The notes: a model not told the origin generated them from the letters alone. Positions 35,808 through 45,960 are shown, counted from the stretch's first letter. The stretch: 64,000 nt of DNA from Methylocystis sp. Sn-Cys (GCF_016745395.1 NZ_JAERVJ010000007.1:1-64000), one strand, 5' to 3'. Translations and numbers: made by a program.

Positions 35808-37226
35808 TCACGCACTCTGATCAGCGATGCGCGCGAGGCTCTCGTCGCGCCCGAGAATGTCGAGCACGTCGAAAATGCCGGGCGAGGTCGCGCGGCCGGT
35901 GAGCGCGGCGCGCAAGGGCTGCGCGAGGTCGCCGAGCTTCACGCCGAGTTCGACCGAAAGATCGCGCACGACGCCTTCCGTCGCAGCGGCGCTCCATTCG
36001 GTCAACGCCGCAAGCTTCGGCCCCAGCGCGGCAAGGCGCGATTTCGCTTCCGGCGAAAGGAGCTTTTGCGCCTTCTCGTCCATCGGCAGCGGACGCTGGA
36101 CAAAGAGGAAGCCGGCGCCGTCGACAAGCTCGTTGAGCGTCTTGGCGCGCGCCTTCAGGCCCGGAAGCGCCGCGCGGAGCTGGGCGCGCTTATGATCGTC
36201 GAGCGCCGCCAGCACCGCCTCGCCGCCCTGGAGATAAGGCAGCGTGTCGACCAAAATCTGGAACAGCTCGTCGTCGGGCGTATCGCGCAGATAATGCCCG
36301 TTCATATTTTCGAGCTTCACGAAGTCGAAGCGCGCCGGCGAGCGATGCACCTGGGAGAGATCGAACGCCTCGATCATCTCCTCTTGCGTGAAGAACTCCT
36401 TGTCGCCCTGACTCCAGCCCAGACGCACGAGATAGTTGCGCAGCGCCGCCGGCACATAGCCCATGGCGCGATAGGCGTCGACGCCGAGCGCGCCATGGCG
36501 CTTGGAAAGCTTGGCGCCGTCCGGCCCGTGAATGAGCGGAATATGGGCGAAAGCCGGCGTCTCCCAGCCCATCGCCTCATAGATGTGCTTCTGCCGCGCC
36601 GCGTTGGTGAGATGGTCGTCGCCGCGGATGATTTGCGTCACGCCCATATCGTGGTCGTCGACGACGACGGCGAGCATATAGGTCGGCGTGCCGTCGGAGC
36701 GCAGCAGGATGAAATCGTCGAGGTCCTTATTGGGGAAGACCACCCTGCCCTGCACGGCGTCCTCGATCACTGTCTCGCCCGCCTCGGGCGCCTTGATGCG
36801 CACGACGAAAGGCGCGCCGGCGGGCGCCTCGGCGGCATCGCGGTCGCGCCAGCGGCCGTCGTAGCGCGGCGGGCGCTTTTCGGCGCGCGCCTTCTCGCGC
36901 ATCTCCTCGAGCTCCTGCGGCGTCGCATAGCAACGATAGGCCAGGCCTTTCGCCAGCAGCTCATGCGCCACCTCGGCGTGGCGCGCGGCGCGCGAAAACT
37001 GGTAGATGGCGTCGCCGTCCCAATCGAGGCCGAGCCATTTCATGCCGTCGAGAATGGCCTCGATCGCCGCCTCGGTGGAGCGCTCGCGGTCGGTGTCCTC
37101 GATGCGCAGCAGCATCCGCCCGCCATGGCGCCTCGCGTAGAGCCAATTGAACAAAGCCGTGCGCGCGCTGCCGATATGCAGGAAGCCGGTGGGCGACGGG
37201 GCGAAGCGGGTAACGACCTCGGACAT
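35808..37226 (-). CDS. gltX: Glutamyl-tRNA synthetase
   Basis: GltX attaches glutamate to tRNA-Glu (and, in organisms with GatCAB, to tRNA-Gln). The 472-aa class I enzyme has the HIGH-type motif [18 protein letters not shown], a Cys-containing zinc-like region replaced by [12 protein letters not shown], and the KMSKS-type motif [11 protein letters not shown]. The start ATG follows a GC-rich leader. It is separated from gltA by a family C repeat. Confidence 0.97.
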   Translation of the reverse strand: MSEVVTRFAPSPTGFLHIGSARTALFNWLYARRHGGRMLLRIEDTDRERSTEAAIEAILDGMKWLGLDWDGDAIYQFSRAARHAEVAHELLAKGLAYRCYATPQELEEMREKARAEKRPPRYDGRWRDRDAAEAPAGAPFVVRIKAPEAGETVIEDAVQGRVVFPNKDLDDFILLRSDGTPTYMLAVVVDDHDMGVTQIIRGDDHLTNAARQKHIYEAMGWETPAFAHIPLIHGPDGAKLSKRHGALGVDAYRAMGYVPAALRNYLVRLGWSQGDKEFFTQEEMIEAFDLSQVHRSPARFDFVKLENMNGHYLRDTPDDELFQILVDTLPYLQGGEAVLAALDDHKRAQLRAALPGLKARAKTLNELVDGAGFLFVQRPLPMDEKAQKLLSPEAKSRLAALGPKLAALTEWSAAATEGVVRDLSVELGVKLGDLAQPLRAALTGRATSPGIFDVLDILGRDESLARIADQSA

Positions 37227-37257
37227 GGGGCGGCGATGATCCAGCGGAGCGAGCGCC

Positions 37258-37339
37258 CGTCATTGCGAGGAGCGAAGCGACGAAGCATTCCAGAGCGGCC
37301 ATCACGGCCCTGGATTGCTTCGCTCCGCTCGCAATGACG
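37258..37339. repeat. Dispersed palindromic repeat, family A
   Basis: A full copy starts CGTCATTGCGAGGAGCGAAG and ends CTCGCAATGACG, with a single T replacing A in the AAGCATTCCAGAG arm. It is in the upstream region of gltX. Confidence 0.85.
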
Positions 37340-37390
37340 GCGGGTCGCGAATTTCGAGAGCGCCCGTCTAGCACGCGCGTTCTTGCAATG

Positions 37391-37446
37391 CGAGCCTGAA
37401 GGCTCGCGGTCCAAAGCCCCCCGGACCGCGGGGCTTTCAGGCCCGC
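37391..37446. repeat. Palindromic repeat, family C, two half-elements
   Basis: GCGAGCCTGAAGGCTCGCGG TCC is followed after a short gap by GGACCGCGGGGCTTTCAGGC, so two arms meet in inverted order. Together with the family A copy this fills much of the 392-bp gap; from 37447 to 37618 I see no gene, only lower-GC sequence with TTTTCTCTAGTGGGAAAAA-like palindrome near 37495. Confidence 0.7.
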
Positions 37447-37618
37447 ACAGGCTGCTGACAAATTGGCGTCTTTGCTGACCCGAGATTAATTTTCTCTAGT
37501 GGGAAAAATCAGACGGAAGGTCCTCCCGAATGTTGCCGTCGCCGGCGCGCTTCCATCGCTGCCGGGGAGACCGTAGGAAGGTCGGCGCCGTGGGGGAAAA
37601 TCGCCGCTAGAGGAAGTC

Positions 37619-38929
37619 GTGTCAGAATTTCAAAAGTCGGACCTGCAAAGTCTTCGTCGCGGCGACCTCGCCGGCATACGCGAGCTTCGTTTGCCGGGGC
37701 TGACCGAATTCCCGCGGGAGATCTTTGGCTTGGCTGATACGCTCGAGGTCTTGGACCTCAGCGGTGGCCGGCTTACTGAACTCCCCAATGACATGAGCCG
37801 CCTTCATCGGCTGCGCGTATTATTTTGCTCAGGCAATAACTTCGAGCGACTTCCCTCGGCGCTTGGGGATTGCCGCTCCTTGAGCCAGATCGGTTTCCGG
37901 GCGTCCGGGCTACGAGAAGTTCCCGAAGAAGCTCTGCCGCCAAAATTGCGCTGGCTGATCCTCACTGAAAACCGCATTGAGCAGCTCCCCGAAGCTCTTG
38001 GCGAGCGACCGCATTTACAGAAGTTGATGCTGGCGGGGAATCGGCTCCGCATTCTTCCGAGCAGTCTGGCCGATGCGTCGTCTCTGGAGCTGGTGCGGCT
38101 GAGCTCCAACCGCTTTGATGCGCTTCCACCGTGGCTTGTGCAGCTTCCCAGCCTCGCCTGGATTTCCTGGAACGGAAATCCTCTGCAGCGCGATTTGCCG
38201 CCCGCAGTCGCTGCGCCCGTTTTTTGGGCGGATCTCGACATCGGAGCGCGTCTTGGCCGAGGCGCCTCCGGAGAAGTGCACCACGGGCTTTGGCGAGTAG
38301 AGAAAGCCAGTGAGCCGATCTCTGTGGCGGTGAAACTTTTCCTGGGCGCCATGACGAGCGACGGTTCCCCTCTAAGTGAAATAACGACGTGCCTGGCTGC
38401 GGGGGAACATCCTAACCTTACGGCGGCTTTGGGTCGTTTGGTGGATCACCCCGAGGGGAGAGATGGGCTATTGATGCCGCTGCTACCGGCTCATTGGCGC
38501 CCGCTCGCGGCCCCTCCAAACCTCACGACCTGTAGCCGTGACGTGTATTCCTCCGAATTGCGTCTAACACCGACGGCTGCCCTTCAGCTAGCGCGTGGCG
38601 TCGCGTCGGCCACTGCTCATCTGCATGCGAGGGGGTTACTGCATGGCGATCTTTACGCTCATAATGTTCTTTGGGACGGGCAAAACGGCGACGCGGCGCT
38701 TAGCGATTTCGGCGCGGCGTGTGTGCTTCCGGTCGGTGAAGAAGGGAGTCTTTGGCAACGAACCGAAGTCCGTGCCTGGGGTCTGCTTCTTGGCGAATTG
38801 CTAGAGCGGTGTACGGCTGCGCCTACAGAGCTGCTTAAACTGCAAGAGCTGGTCCACGCTTGCGTGCAACCACACACAGCGAGCCGCCCATCAATTGCGG
38901 ATGTTGCTGAGTTCCTGAGCGACATGTGA
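37619..38929 (+). CDS. Leucine-rich-repeat protein kinase
   Basis: The 436-aa protein joins an LRR domain (residues 20-190; repeats such as LRVLFCSGNNFERLPSAL and LQKLMLAGNRLRILPSSL) to a Ser/Thr-kinase-like domain. The kinase motifs are intact: Gly loop LGRGASGEV (212-220), VAVKLF with K239, catalytic HGDLYAHN (342-349) and DFG (363-365). It is soluble, without a membrane segment. The start is GTG after AGAGGAAG. Codon use is less GC-biased than in the neighbours, so recent acquisition is possible. It is the only such kinase in the window; its substrate is unknown. Confidence 0.88.
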   Translation: MSEFQKSDLQSLRRGDLAGIRELRLPGLTEFPREIFGLADTLEVLDLSGGRLTELPNDMSRLHRLRVLFCSGNNFERLPSALGDCRSLSQIGFRASGLREVPEEALPPKLRWLILTENRIEQLPEALGERPHLQKLMLAGNRLRILPSSLADASSLELVRLSSNRFDALPPWLVQLPSLAWISWNGNPLQRDLPPAVAAPVFWADLDIGARLGRGASGEVHHGLWRVEKASEPISVAVKLFLGAMTSDGSPLSEITTCLAAGEHPNLTAALGRLVDHPEGRDGLLMPLLPAHWRPLAAPPNLTTCSRDVYSSELRLTPTAALQLARGVASATAHLHARGLLHGDLYAHNVLWDGQNGDAALSDFGAACVLPVGEEGSLWQRTEVRAWGLLLGELLERCTAAPTELLKLQELVHACVQPHTASRPSIADVAEFLSDM

Positions 38930-38984
38930 CGCGATGGAATGGTCAGCACCACCGACTAATGGAAGGCCCCAAACCGCAGACCGA

Positions 38985-40109
38985 TCAATACTTGGCGAGA
39001 ACCGGAGCCGGCGGAGCGAACCAATTGAAGTGATAGTTCACGCCAGCGCGGGCGATGACGCCATCGTATTTGATGCGAGTCACAGGCGCGTTAGCAGTCA
39101 GTAATTGGCCGGCTGAAACATTGACGCCGCCAAGGTTGATCGTAAATGGTGACACGAGGCTCACTGGGGTAGAGTAGAGTGCCGCGCTCCCAAGATTGTA
39201 ATAAAGCGCCTCAACTTTCAGACTCCAATTGGGCATGAACATCCATTCCACGCCGCCGCCGGCTATCCATCCGACCTGTGTGTTGGAGTAACTGACTGCT
39301 CCCGGTATGTTTGGAAGAGTATATGTGCCATTAAATTGCGCATAATTAAATGGCACTGGAAAAGCAGAGGCATTCAGCCCTGTCAGGACGGCCTGCGTTA
39401 CACCGCCGTGAGTCGACGACCCATGAACGCCGCCAAAGGCGAGACCGCCCGTACCATAAATCAGCATGGTGGGCGTGAAGAGATAGCCAAGACGACCACG
39501 AACGGTGCCCATCCAGTCCACGCCCGCGGTGACTTGTCCGAAGCCCAGCGCGCTGCGGGTAAGGTTGCAGCCAGCCCAGCAGGGCCCAGCGTTCGTAAGA
39601 GGGACCCCGCCGACAACAACAATGGGAGGGATACCAATCGGGTCTCGCCAAGCTATGTGGTCCTGCGACGCGCCGGTGTATGACCCGCTCCCTCGGATGG
39701 TGGATCCTTGAATATCGGCTTCAAGGCCGGCGACAATGTTCTGGCCCCACTGGTAGTTGTAACCGATTTGGCCGCCGCCGACGAAGCCGCTCTGATTCAC
39801 GTTGGCGACGCCGCTATTTGCTAGCGCAGTGCTCCCATTAATGAGGCCGGTCCCTGGAAGCTGGTTCTTGGGGTCAAGATTATTAGCGGCGAAAGCCACA
39901 GCATCAAGCAGCGGTGCGCTAACAGTGGTCGCATTATTCGTGGCGCCCCAGCCTCCGCCAGCGTTCAAGCCAGCATAGAACCCCGTCCAAAGAGCAGGGG
40001 GTGGCGGCGGGGCTAAGGGCGGAGCCTTTGCGCTGGGGAGGTCGGCGGCGAAGCCTGAAGTGGCGACTGCGAAGCTGAGGGCGGTCGCCGAAATCAGTGG
40101 TTTTGCCAT
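38985..40109 (-). CDS. Outer-membrane beta-barrel protein (Omp25/31-like)
   Basis: The 374-aa product has a signal peptide (MAKPLISATALSFAVATSGF, then AADLPS) and a mature start with the Pro-rich PPLAPPPPPALWTGFYAGLN that is common in alphaproteobacterial immunogenic outer-membrane proteins. Alternating hydrophobic beta strands with Gly/Asn-rich turns follow, including WMGTVRGRLGYLFTPTMLIYGTGGLAFGG and a last strand VIARAGVNYHFNWF. It is lower in GC than its neighbours and faces the LRR-kinase gene tail to tail. A surface barrel is clear; the substrate is unknown. Confidence 0.88.
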   Translation of the reverse strand: MAKPLISATALSFAVATSGFAADLPSAKAPPLAPPPPPALWTGFYAGLNAGGGWGATNNATTVSAPLLDAVAFAANNLDPKNQLPGTGLINGSTALANSGVANVNQSGFVGGGQIGYNYQWGQNIVAGLEADIQGSTIRGSGSYTGASQDHIAWRDPIGIPPIVVVGGVPLTNAGPCWAGCNLTRSALGFGQVTAGVDWMGTVRGRLGYLFTPTMLIYGTGGLAFGGVHGSSTHGGVTQAVLTGLNASAFPVPFNYAQFNGTYTLPNIPGAVSYSNTQVGWIAGGGVEWMFMPNWSLKVEALYYNLGSAALYSTPVSLVSPFTINLGGVNVSAGQLLTANAPVTRIKYDGVIARAGVNYHFNWFAPPAPVLAKY

Positions 40110-40335
40110 CGGATTATCCTTTAAGCGGATGAGCTAAGAACGCATCCCCTAAACAAAGACGTCTTCCGACCGGGACAGTCCAGGCAAAAACTATGCTAAG
40201 TTAAAGCCGCAGCAGCCGTTTCTAGCGCAGTGTGACAAACCCGCCACGTCGTATTTTGCTCCAAACAACCCAGGCGATTTGGTCAATGGCCGATTTAGGG
40301 TCATAAGCGGAAATTCTGCCTGACGAACTAACCCA
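40110..40335. other. Intergenic gap upstream of the outer-membrane protein gene
   Basis: The 226-bp, lower-GC gap holds the promoter region of the minus-strand outer-membrane protein and the 3' side of the MscS gene. I see no repeat of the families above and no RNA gene. Confidence 0.4.
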
Positions 40336-43053
40336 TTAAGCGTCCACCTTATCGCTCTCCCTCTCCTCCGCCACCGCCTGGTCCACCGAGGAATCGTCCG
40401 GAGACGAAAGCTGCACGATCCCCGCCTCGATCGCGAGCGCGCTTGCCGCGGCGGCGGCGGCGAGCTTGTCGAGCTCGGGAAGCTGCAGGATCGTCTTCGC
40501 CGGCGGCGCTGGCTCGGCTGCGATCTTTATGCCCGCCTCGCTGAGCCGGCGATACAGGTCGAAATGCAGATCGCTGCGCACGCGCGAGGATTTCTCGACG
40601 TCCTCGACATAGCACCAAAGCTCGAATTTGAAGGCGGTCGTCTCCATGCCGAGGAACATCACCTGCGGCGCGGGGATGCGCAGCACGCCCTCCTGCGCGC
40701 GGGCGGCGGCGATCATGATGTCGCGCATCTGCTCGGGATCGACGCCCGGATGCGGAGAGAGCGCCACCTTGATGCGCCCCACCCGATCGCCGCGCAGCCA
40801 GTTCTTCACGACGCCGGTGACGAGGTTGGAGTTCGGCACCACCATCGTGGCGCGGTCGAAGGTCTCGATCTCTGTCGAGCGCACATTGATGCGACGCACA
40901 TAGCCCTGCTCGTCGCCGACCACGACCCAGTCGCCGACGCGGATGGCGCGCTCCCAGAGCAGGATCAGCCCCGAGACGAAATTATTGACGATGGATTGCA
41001 GGCCGAAACCGATGCCGACCGACAGCGCGCCGGCGACGATGGCGAGCTTCTCGACGCCGATGCCGATGCTCGACAAGGAGGTCATCACCGCCGCAATGAC
41101 GCCGGCATAGCCGAGCGTGGCGCTGATCGAGCTGCGCAGGCCGGTGTCGAGCCGGGTCAGCGGCAGAAGGCGGGTGTCGAGCCAGCGCCGCAACCCCTGC
41201 GCCGCCGCCAGCACCAAGAGGAACAGCGAAACCGCCGTCAGCGCCGCCGAAGGCGAGATGGTGACGTCGCCGATCTTGAAGGAAACGAAGGAGCTCCAGA
41301 GATTGGCGAGGATGTCATTGGACGAATAGCCGAAAGGCGCGATGGCGAGCAGCGCGGCGGCGCCCCAGGCGACCAGGGTCACAATGCCGGCGAGCAGCAC
41401 GCCGACCGGCGCGAGCTGCTCCCGCTTGAGGCCCAACGCCTCGATCATGCCGCGGCCGAGCAGCCCTTCGGCGGAGAAGGCATGCTCCACCCCGCCAGCC
41501 GCCAGGACGACCGAGACATAGAGAACGAAGGCGACCGCCGCGATCCAACTGGCGTGAAGGATCATGAAATTGGCGAAGGTCACATAGCCGGCGACGCAGG
41601 CGCCGAGGATGACAACGAGCATTAAGGCGCCCGACAGACGCAAGGCGACGAGCCAGTCGCGCGTCTTTCCAGCGCCCGCCGAGGCTTCCCCTTCTCGCGG
41701 CGCGAGCGCGACGAGCCCCCAGAGCAGCAGGCCCGCGTGGATCATGACGCTCGTCCCAAGCGTCACGATGACGACGGGCATGCTCGCCTGCACGGTCTCC
41801 TCGACCTGCTCGAAGATCCGCGTAACGGAAAGGACGGCCGCCCCCAAGACGAAGAGACGAACGAACAATCTGGCGAGTCGGTCGCCGAGATCGATCACCC
41901 GCCAATCGGGATGCCCTGGCGCGAAAACGGCGCGGGCGACGCCATAGACGAAGGCGATGCGCGCGACCCCCTCAAAGAGCCGCTCGGCCAGGGGCTCAAG
42001 AGTTGAATCGAGCAGATCATAGGCTTCGAGGACCGAACCCAAAGCCGCCACGGCGGCGATCGGCGCGGCGGCAGCGACGAGAGCGGTCCAGCCGGCCGCC
42101 GCGGCGCGCCGCATGGGCGTCACTTTCACGCCGTCGTGATTGCGCCTCAGCACCCGGCGCGCGAGCAGGAGCGCAGGCGGCAGGGCCAGCAGGATCGCCA
42201 GAACGAAGGCGATCAACGGCAGGCGACGCCCATCCGTGCGGGCGATGAAATTGGCGGAGCGGTCGCGCAGAAAGGCTTCCGCCGCGCCGAAGACGCCGGG
42301 CGCGTCCCGGACCGCCTCCCGCCACAAATCCACCGAGAAGAGGCTCTTCGTGCGCAGGAAAACCGTCTTGGCGAAAAGCGCGCGCTGCCGCGCGACGATG
42401 GCGACCGTGAGCTGACGGGTTTCGAGCAGCAGGGCGCGGGCGCGCTTCAGCGTCGCGTCCGTGGCGTCATGGAGCTTGCGCTGCTCGTCGAGCTCGGCGT
42501 TCGCGCTCGCTTCCGCCGAGGCGACCGGCTGCTCCGGCGCGGTCACAACGGGCGGCGGCTGCGATTTGACCGCGTCGGGCTTGGGCTGTTGGTTCGGCGC
42601 GCCAGACCGGGTGGCGGGCGGCGGGGCCGGCGCCTTCGTTTGCGCCGCCGGGGGCGGAGCGGCCTGTGGGGCGGCTTGCGGCGGCGCAGCCTGCATCTGG
42701 GCAGGCTGAATTTGAGGCTGCGCCTTGGCTGGCGCCGGCGACTCGGCCGCCTTGGTTTCCGTCGGCGCCAGCTCCTTGAGCCGCGCGTCGATCGCGGCGA
42801 GACGCGGCGTGAGCGCCTCGATAATATCCTCGAACTCCTGGCGCAGCGGCTCCGTCCGGTCGCGCAACTGGCGCAGGGCCCGGTCGTTCAGCGCCGGATC
42901 TTCCATGCTCTTTTGCGCGCTCTCCAAACTGGCGTGGGCGCGGTCGAGCCGGGCGTTGTAATGCTCGATGGTCGTCGCGGATTCATCGGCGCGCGCCATC
43001 GCCAAAGCGAGGGCGCTGAAACACAGCACAAGAATAAGCGTCAGTCTGCGCAA
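40336..43053 (-). CDS. Large MscS-family mechanosensitive channel (DUF3772 type)
   Basis: MscS-type channels release solutes on hypo-osmotic shock. The 905-aa product has a signal peptide (MRRLTLILVLCFSALALAMA), a periplasmic coiled-coil/Pro-Ala-Gln-rich region (residues about 25-190), about ten membrane segments and the MscS core near the C-terminus. The core holds the pore helix IVAGALSVGIGFGLQSIVNN followed by FVSGLILLWERAIRVGDWVVVGDEQGYV and RSTEIETFDRATMVVPNSNLV. Its length places it with the KefA/DUF3772 group rather than the small MscS. The C-terminal tail is charged. Confidence 0.93.
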   Translation of the reverse strand: MRRLTLILVLCFSALALAMARADESATTIEHYNARLDRAHASLESAQKSMEDPALNDRALRQLRDRTEPLRQEFEDIIEALTPRLAAIDARLKELAPTETKAAESPAPAKAQPQIQPAQMQAAPPQAAPQAAPPPAAQTKAPAPPPATRSGAPNQQPKPDAVKSQPPPVVTAPEQPVASAEASANAELDEQRKLHDATDATLKRARALLLETRQLTVAIVARQRALFAKTVFLRTKSLFSVDLWREAVRDAPGVFGAAEAFLRDRSANFIARTDGRRLPLIAFVLAILLALPPALLLARRVLRRNHDGVKVTPMRRAAAAGWTALVAAAAPIAAVAALGSVLEAYDLLDSTLEPLAERLFEGVARIAFVYGVARAVFAPGHPDWRVIDLGDRLARLFVRLFVLGAAVLSVTRIFEQVEETVQASMPVVIVTLGTSVMIHAGLLLWGLVALAPREGEASAGAGKTRDWLVALRLSGALMLVVILGACVAGYVTFANFMILHASWIAAVAFVLYVSVVLAAGGVEHAFSAEGLLGRGMIEALGLKREQLAPVGVLLAGIVTLVAWGAAALLAIAPFGYSSNDILANLWSSFVSFKIGDVTISPSAALTAVSLFLLVLAAAQGLRRWLDTRLLPLTRLDTGLRSSISATLGYAGVIAAVMTSLSSIGIGVEKLAIVAGALSVGIGFGLQSIVNNFVSGLILLWERAIRVGDWVVVGDEQGYVRRINVRSTEIETFDRATMVVPNSNLVTGVVKNWLRGDRVGRIKVALSPHPGVDPEQMRDIMIAAARAQEGVLRIPAPQVMFLGMETTAFKFELWCYVEDVEKSSRVRSDLHFDLYRRLSEAGIKIAAEPAPPAKTILQLPELDKLAAAAAASALAIEAGIVQLSSPDDSSVDQAVAEERESDKVDA

Positions 43054-43115
43054 CGCATCTCTCCAGAAGGCGAAACCGCGACAAAGCGCCGAATCGCGAC
43101 AATCTTGAGGCGATC

Positions 43116-44189
43116 TTAGAGATCGTCGCGATAGAGATGCAGGCGCCCTGCCCGATCAGCGACGCGCCAGCCCCCCGCCCCGTCCGGCTCCAACGCCGAG
43201 ACGGGAATTTTCCCGAAGCCGCCAGGAATATCGAGCACATAGGAAGGAAGACCTATCCCGGTGATGCGGCGCGCCAGCTCGGCGTGAAGGACCTTGCCGG
43301 CCGCAATGCTCGAGCGGAAATGGCCAGTGCCGGGCGCGAGGTCGGGATGATGCAGGTAATAGGGCTTGACGCCCTGAGCAAGAAGCGCGCGCATGAGCTG
43401 CTCGAGGATCGCGACGTCGTCGTTGACGCCGGCGAGCAGCACGGTCTGCGACAGGAGCGTCGCGCCCGCCGCGCGCAAGCGCGCGATGGCCGCGCAGGCG
43501 CCCGCCGAAAGCTCGCGCGCATGATTGATATGCAAGGCGACATAAAGCGCCTTGCCGCTCTCCCGCAGCGCCGCGAGCCGCTCTGGCGTCACGAGGTCGG
43601 GCGCGGCGGTCGGCGCGCGCGTGTGAACCCTCAGGACGGCGACATGCGGGATCGCCGCCAGCCGCCGCGCGACTTGCGCCAGACGCCGGGCGGAGAGCAT
43701 CAGCGGATCGCCGCCCGTGAGAATGACCTCGAAGATTTGCGGGTTGGCGGCGATGTAATCCAGCGCCGCCTCGACCTCGGCCTCGCCGAGCAGATCGCCC
43801 TTGCCGCGCCCGACGCTCTCGCGGCGAAAGCAGAAGCGGCAATAGACCGGGCAGACCGTGAGAAGCTTGAGCAGCACGCGGTCGGGGTAGCGGTGCACGA
43901 TTCCCGGCACGGGACTGCGCGCTGTGTCGCCGATGGGGTCGGTTAATTCCTGCGGCAGAGTCACGATTTCGCGCGCGTCGGGCAGGAATTGCCGCGCGAT
44001 CGGGTCGGCGGGATCAGATGGATCGATCAGCCCCGCGATCTCAGGCGTGACAGCGACGCTGTAGCGGGACTCAACCTCGGCCAGCGCCGCGGCGCGCCTC
44101 GCGGGGATAAGCCCAGCGGACGCGAGATCGGCGCTCGACGCCAATGTCCTTGCGGGCAGCGCCGGCCGCGGATCGTGTTGTAACGCCAT
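43116..44189 (-). CDS. epmB: EF-P beta-lysylation protein EpmB (lysine 2,3-aminomutase family)
   Basis: EpmB converts alpha-lysine to (R)-beta-lysine used to modify elongation factor P. The 357-aa radical-SAM protein has the SAM motif C-X3-C-X2-C (CPVYCRFCFRRE), the PLP-linked ILTGGDPLMLSARRL and the family's VLLAGVNDDVAILEQL. The ATG at 44189 starts at the conserved N-terminus; the much longer frame to 45230 runs antisense through the next gene and is not real. The partner genes epmA (46226) and efp (47414) lie close by, which supports EpmB over a catabolic aminomutase. Confidence 0.9.
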   Translation of the reverse strand: MALQHDPRPALPARTLASSADLASAGLIPARRAAALAEVESRYSVAVTPEIAGLIDPSDPADPIARQFLPDAREIVTLPQELTDPIGDTARSPVPGIVHRYPDRVLLKLLTVCPVYCRFCFRRESVGRGKGDLLGEAEVEAALDYIAANPQIFEVILTGGDPLMLSARRLAQVARRLAAIPHVAVLRVHTRAPTAAPDLVTPERLAALRESGKALYVALHINHARELSAGACAAIARLRAAGATLLSQTVLLAGVNDDVAILEQLMRALLAQGVKPYYLHHPDLAPGTGHFRSSIAAGKVLHAELARRITGIGLPSYVLDIPGGFGKIPVSALEPDGAGGWRVADRAGRLHLYRDDL

Positions 44190-44233
44190 AGCGGCCGGAT
44201 TAAGCGCCGCGACGCCGTTCCGCAATAGTCGCT

Positions 44234-44287
44234 GGACCGCGCGCCTTCGGGCGCGCTCAAAAATGCTGGCCTGAAGGCCCGCGGTCC
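44234..44287. repeat. Palindromic repeat, family C
   Basis: GGACCGCGCGCCTTCGGGCG is matched by TGAAGGCCCGCGGTCC, giving a hairpin in the gap between the divergent epmB and the 526-aa gene. Confidence 0.75.
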
Positions 44288-44379
44288 GCGAGGCACCTCT
44301 ACTTCGATGGGGAAAAGCCATCCGCAAGGTTGCGGGGCCCTTCCGCCGGCGGGACATTAGGCTTCCACGGAGAAAGCCG

Positions 44380-45960
44380 ATGAGCCGCAAGAAGAAAGCC
44401 GCTGGCGCGCCCAAGAACAAGGAAAGCGCGCCAGACAAGTCCGCGCAGTTGCAGGAACTGCTGAACAGCGTCAACCCGGAGGACCTCGCCGCTTTCCTCG
44501 AGGCGGCTGGCGGCGCTACCCGTGGCCCCGAGGACGCAGCCGATCTTTTCGACGAGTTCATCTCCGCCTGCGTCGAAGGGGACATGGACGACGCCGAAAG
44601 GGAGGATTTCTCGCATTCGCTCATCGACGCTCTCGTCGATGTGCGCATCCAGGCAAATGGCGGAGACCGGGCCGCCCGCCGCGAATTGCAGGAGATCCGC
44701 GAACTTGTCGAGGGCGCCGTGGAGGTGGAGGATCTGGCGGTCGACGACCTGATGCTCCTCGGGCGCGTCATGATCGAGGCGGAGCTGGAGGCGCCTGACG
44801 CGCTGAAGCAGGCGGTCGTCGCGAAATTGCAGGACCAGCCGGCAGTCGGCGCAGTCACGGCCCTGGGAGCCGGCCTCGCCGAGCTGGTGGAGAAATCCGG
44901 TCTCGATCTTTTCGGCGCGCATGAGCAATTGCGCAAGACTTTCGCGCTTTTCCCCTCGGAGGACGCCCTGCGCTGCCTGAGCGAAATTGCGTCTATCGGC
45001 CTACCGGTCATGGGGGGCGCGATCGCGGGCTTCGCCCTCCACAAGGACACAGCGCTCGCGCAAGCGGCGCTCGGCAATCTTGCCGGACGGGCGCAAGACA
45101 AGAGCCGGGACCGGCTGCTCGCGCGCATGCGCCCTTGGCTCCCGCCGCAGCGGCAGGAGTGGGTCGATGCGGCGATGAAGACCGCGCCCGAGATCGGCGG
45201 CGCCGCCAAGACCAAAGTGAAGCTGCACAAATGCTACGCCTCGGTCTGCGACGCGACAGGCGCGCGCACGCTGGTCGCGGCGAAGAAGGAAGGCGCCAAA
45301 TTTCAGGCGGCGCTCTTCATGCTGAGCGAAAAGGGCGTGGCCAACGTCATCGTGTCGGACCCCATGAGCAAGCACGAGCTGGATTTGCTGCTTCACGGCG
45401 CGTCGCTCGCGGCGCATCTGTCGGAAGTAAAACTCCCACTGCTGCTGCGGATTCTGTCACTGGCGCTGGCGGAAAATCTCAAGGCGGGAACCCTGCCGCC
45501 TTTCGAGCTGGCCCATGCGGCCGAGACTTTCGATTTCCCGCCGCTGGCGCCGGAGGCGAGCACGCCGGCCGAGATCATCGATCGCCTGCTTTCTGAGTTT
45601 CCAGCAACCGGCTCCGGGCGGGACGCCCTGGCTGCGGCGGACGCCCTCGCAGCGGCCTCTGACTACACGCAAGACTGGTTCGAGGCCGGGCCTGACATCG
45701 ACGACATCTTCGCGAAGGTGAAAGGCAAGAAGCGCCGCGCCGAGGCCGTTCTGAAATCCTATCTGCCGGGCCGGCGCGATTTTTGGGCGCGCCAATGCGC
45801 GCTCACCGCTCTGTCGCTGCATGCGGAGAATCCGGTCGATCCGGTCTGGCGCGCGCTGGCGGTCATCGGCCGGAACCTCGCCAGCGGCGCGCCGCTCGAC
45901 GAAATCCCGCTGATGCGGATCATCGCGGAGCAAACGGTCGAAAATTACGTGGCCACTTGA
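44380..45960 (+). CDS. Uncharacterised 526-aa protein
   Basis: I do not recognise this protein. The N-terminus is very basic and Lys-rich (MSRKKKAAGAPKNKESAPDK), then largely helical, with acidic stretches such as FDEFISACVEGDMDDAERED and LVEGAVEVEDLAVDDLM. A central part (about 280-360) has CYASVCDATGARTLVAAKKEG and FMLSEKGVANVIVSDPMSK. No signal peptide, membrane span or metal motif is clear. Codon use is normal for the genome and GGAGAAAG precedes the ATG. It lies between epmB and epmA, but facing the other way from both. Confidence 0.8.
   Translation: MSRKKKAAGAPKNKESAPDKSAQLQELLNSVNPEDLAAFLEAAGGATRGPEDAADLFDEFISACVEGDMDDAEREDFSHSLIDALVDVRIQANGGDRAARRELQEIRELVEGAVEVEDLAVDDLMLLGRVMIEAELEAPDALKQAVVAKLQDQPAVGAVTALGAGLAELVEKSGLDLFGAHEQLRKTFALFPSEDALRCLSEIASIGLPVMGGAIAGFALHKDTALAQAALGNLAGRAQDKSRDRLLARMRPWLPPQRQEWVDAAMKTAPEIGGAAKTKVKLHKCYASVCDATGARTLVAAKKEGAKFQAALFMLSEKGVANVIVSDPMSKHELDLLLHGASLAAHLSEVKLPLLLRILSLALAENLKAGTLPPFELAHAAETFDFPPLAPEASTPAEIIDRLLSEFPATGSGRDALAAADALAAASDYTQDWFEAGPDIDDIFAKVKGKKRRAEAVLKSYLPGRRDFWARQCALTALSLHAENPVDPVWRALAVIGRNLASGAPLDEIPLMRIIAEQTVENYVAT

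Noticed and set aside
43116-45230. Reading epmB as a 704-aa protein
   Set aside because: The extra 347 residues lie antisense to the 526-aa gene and through a palindromic repeat; the class-typical EpmB N-terminus begins at 44189.
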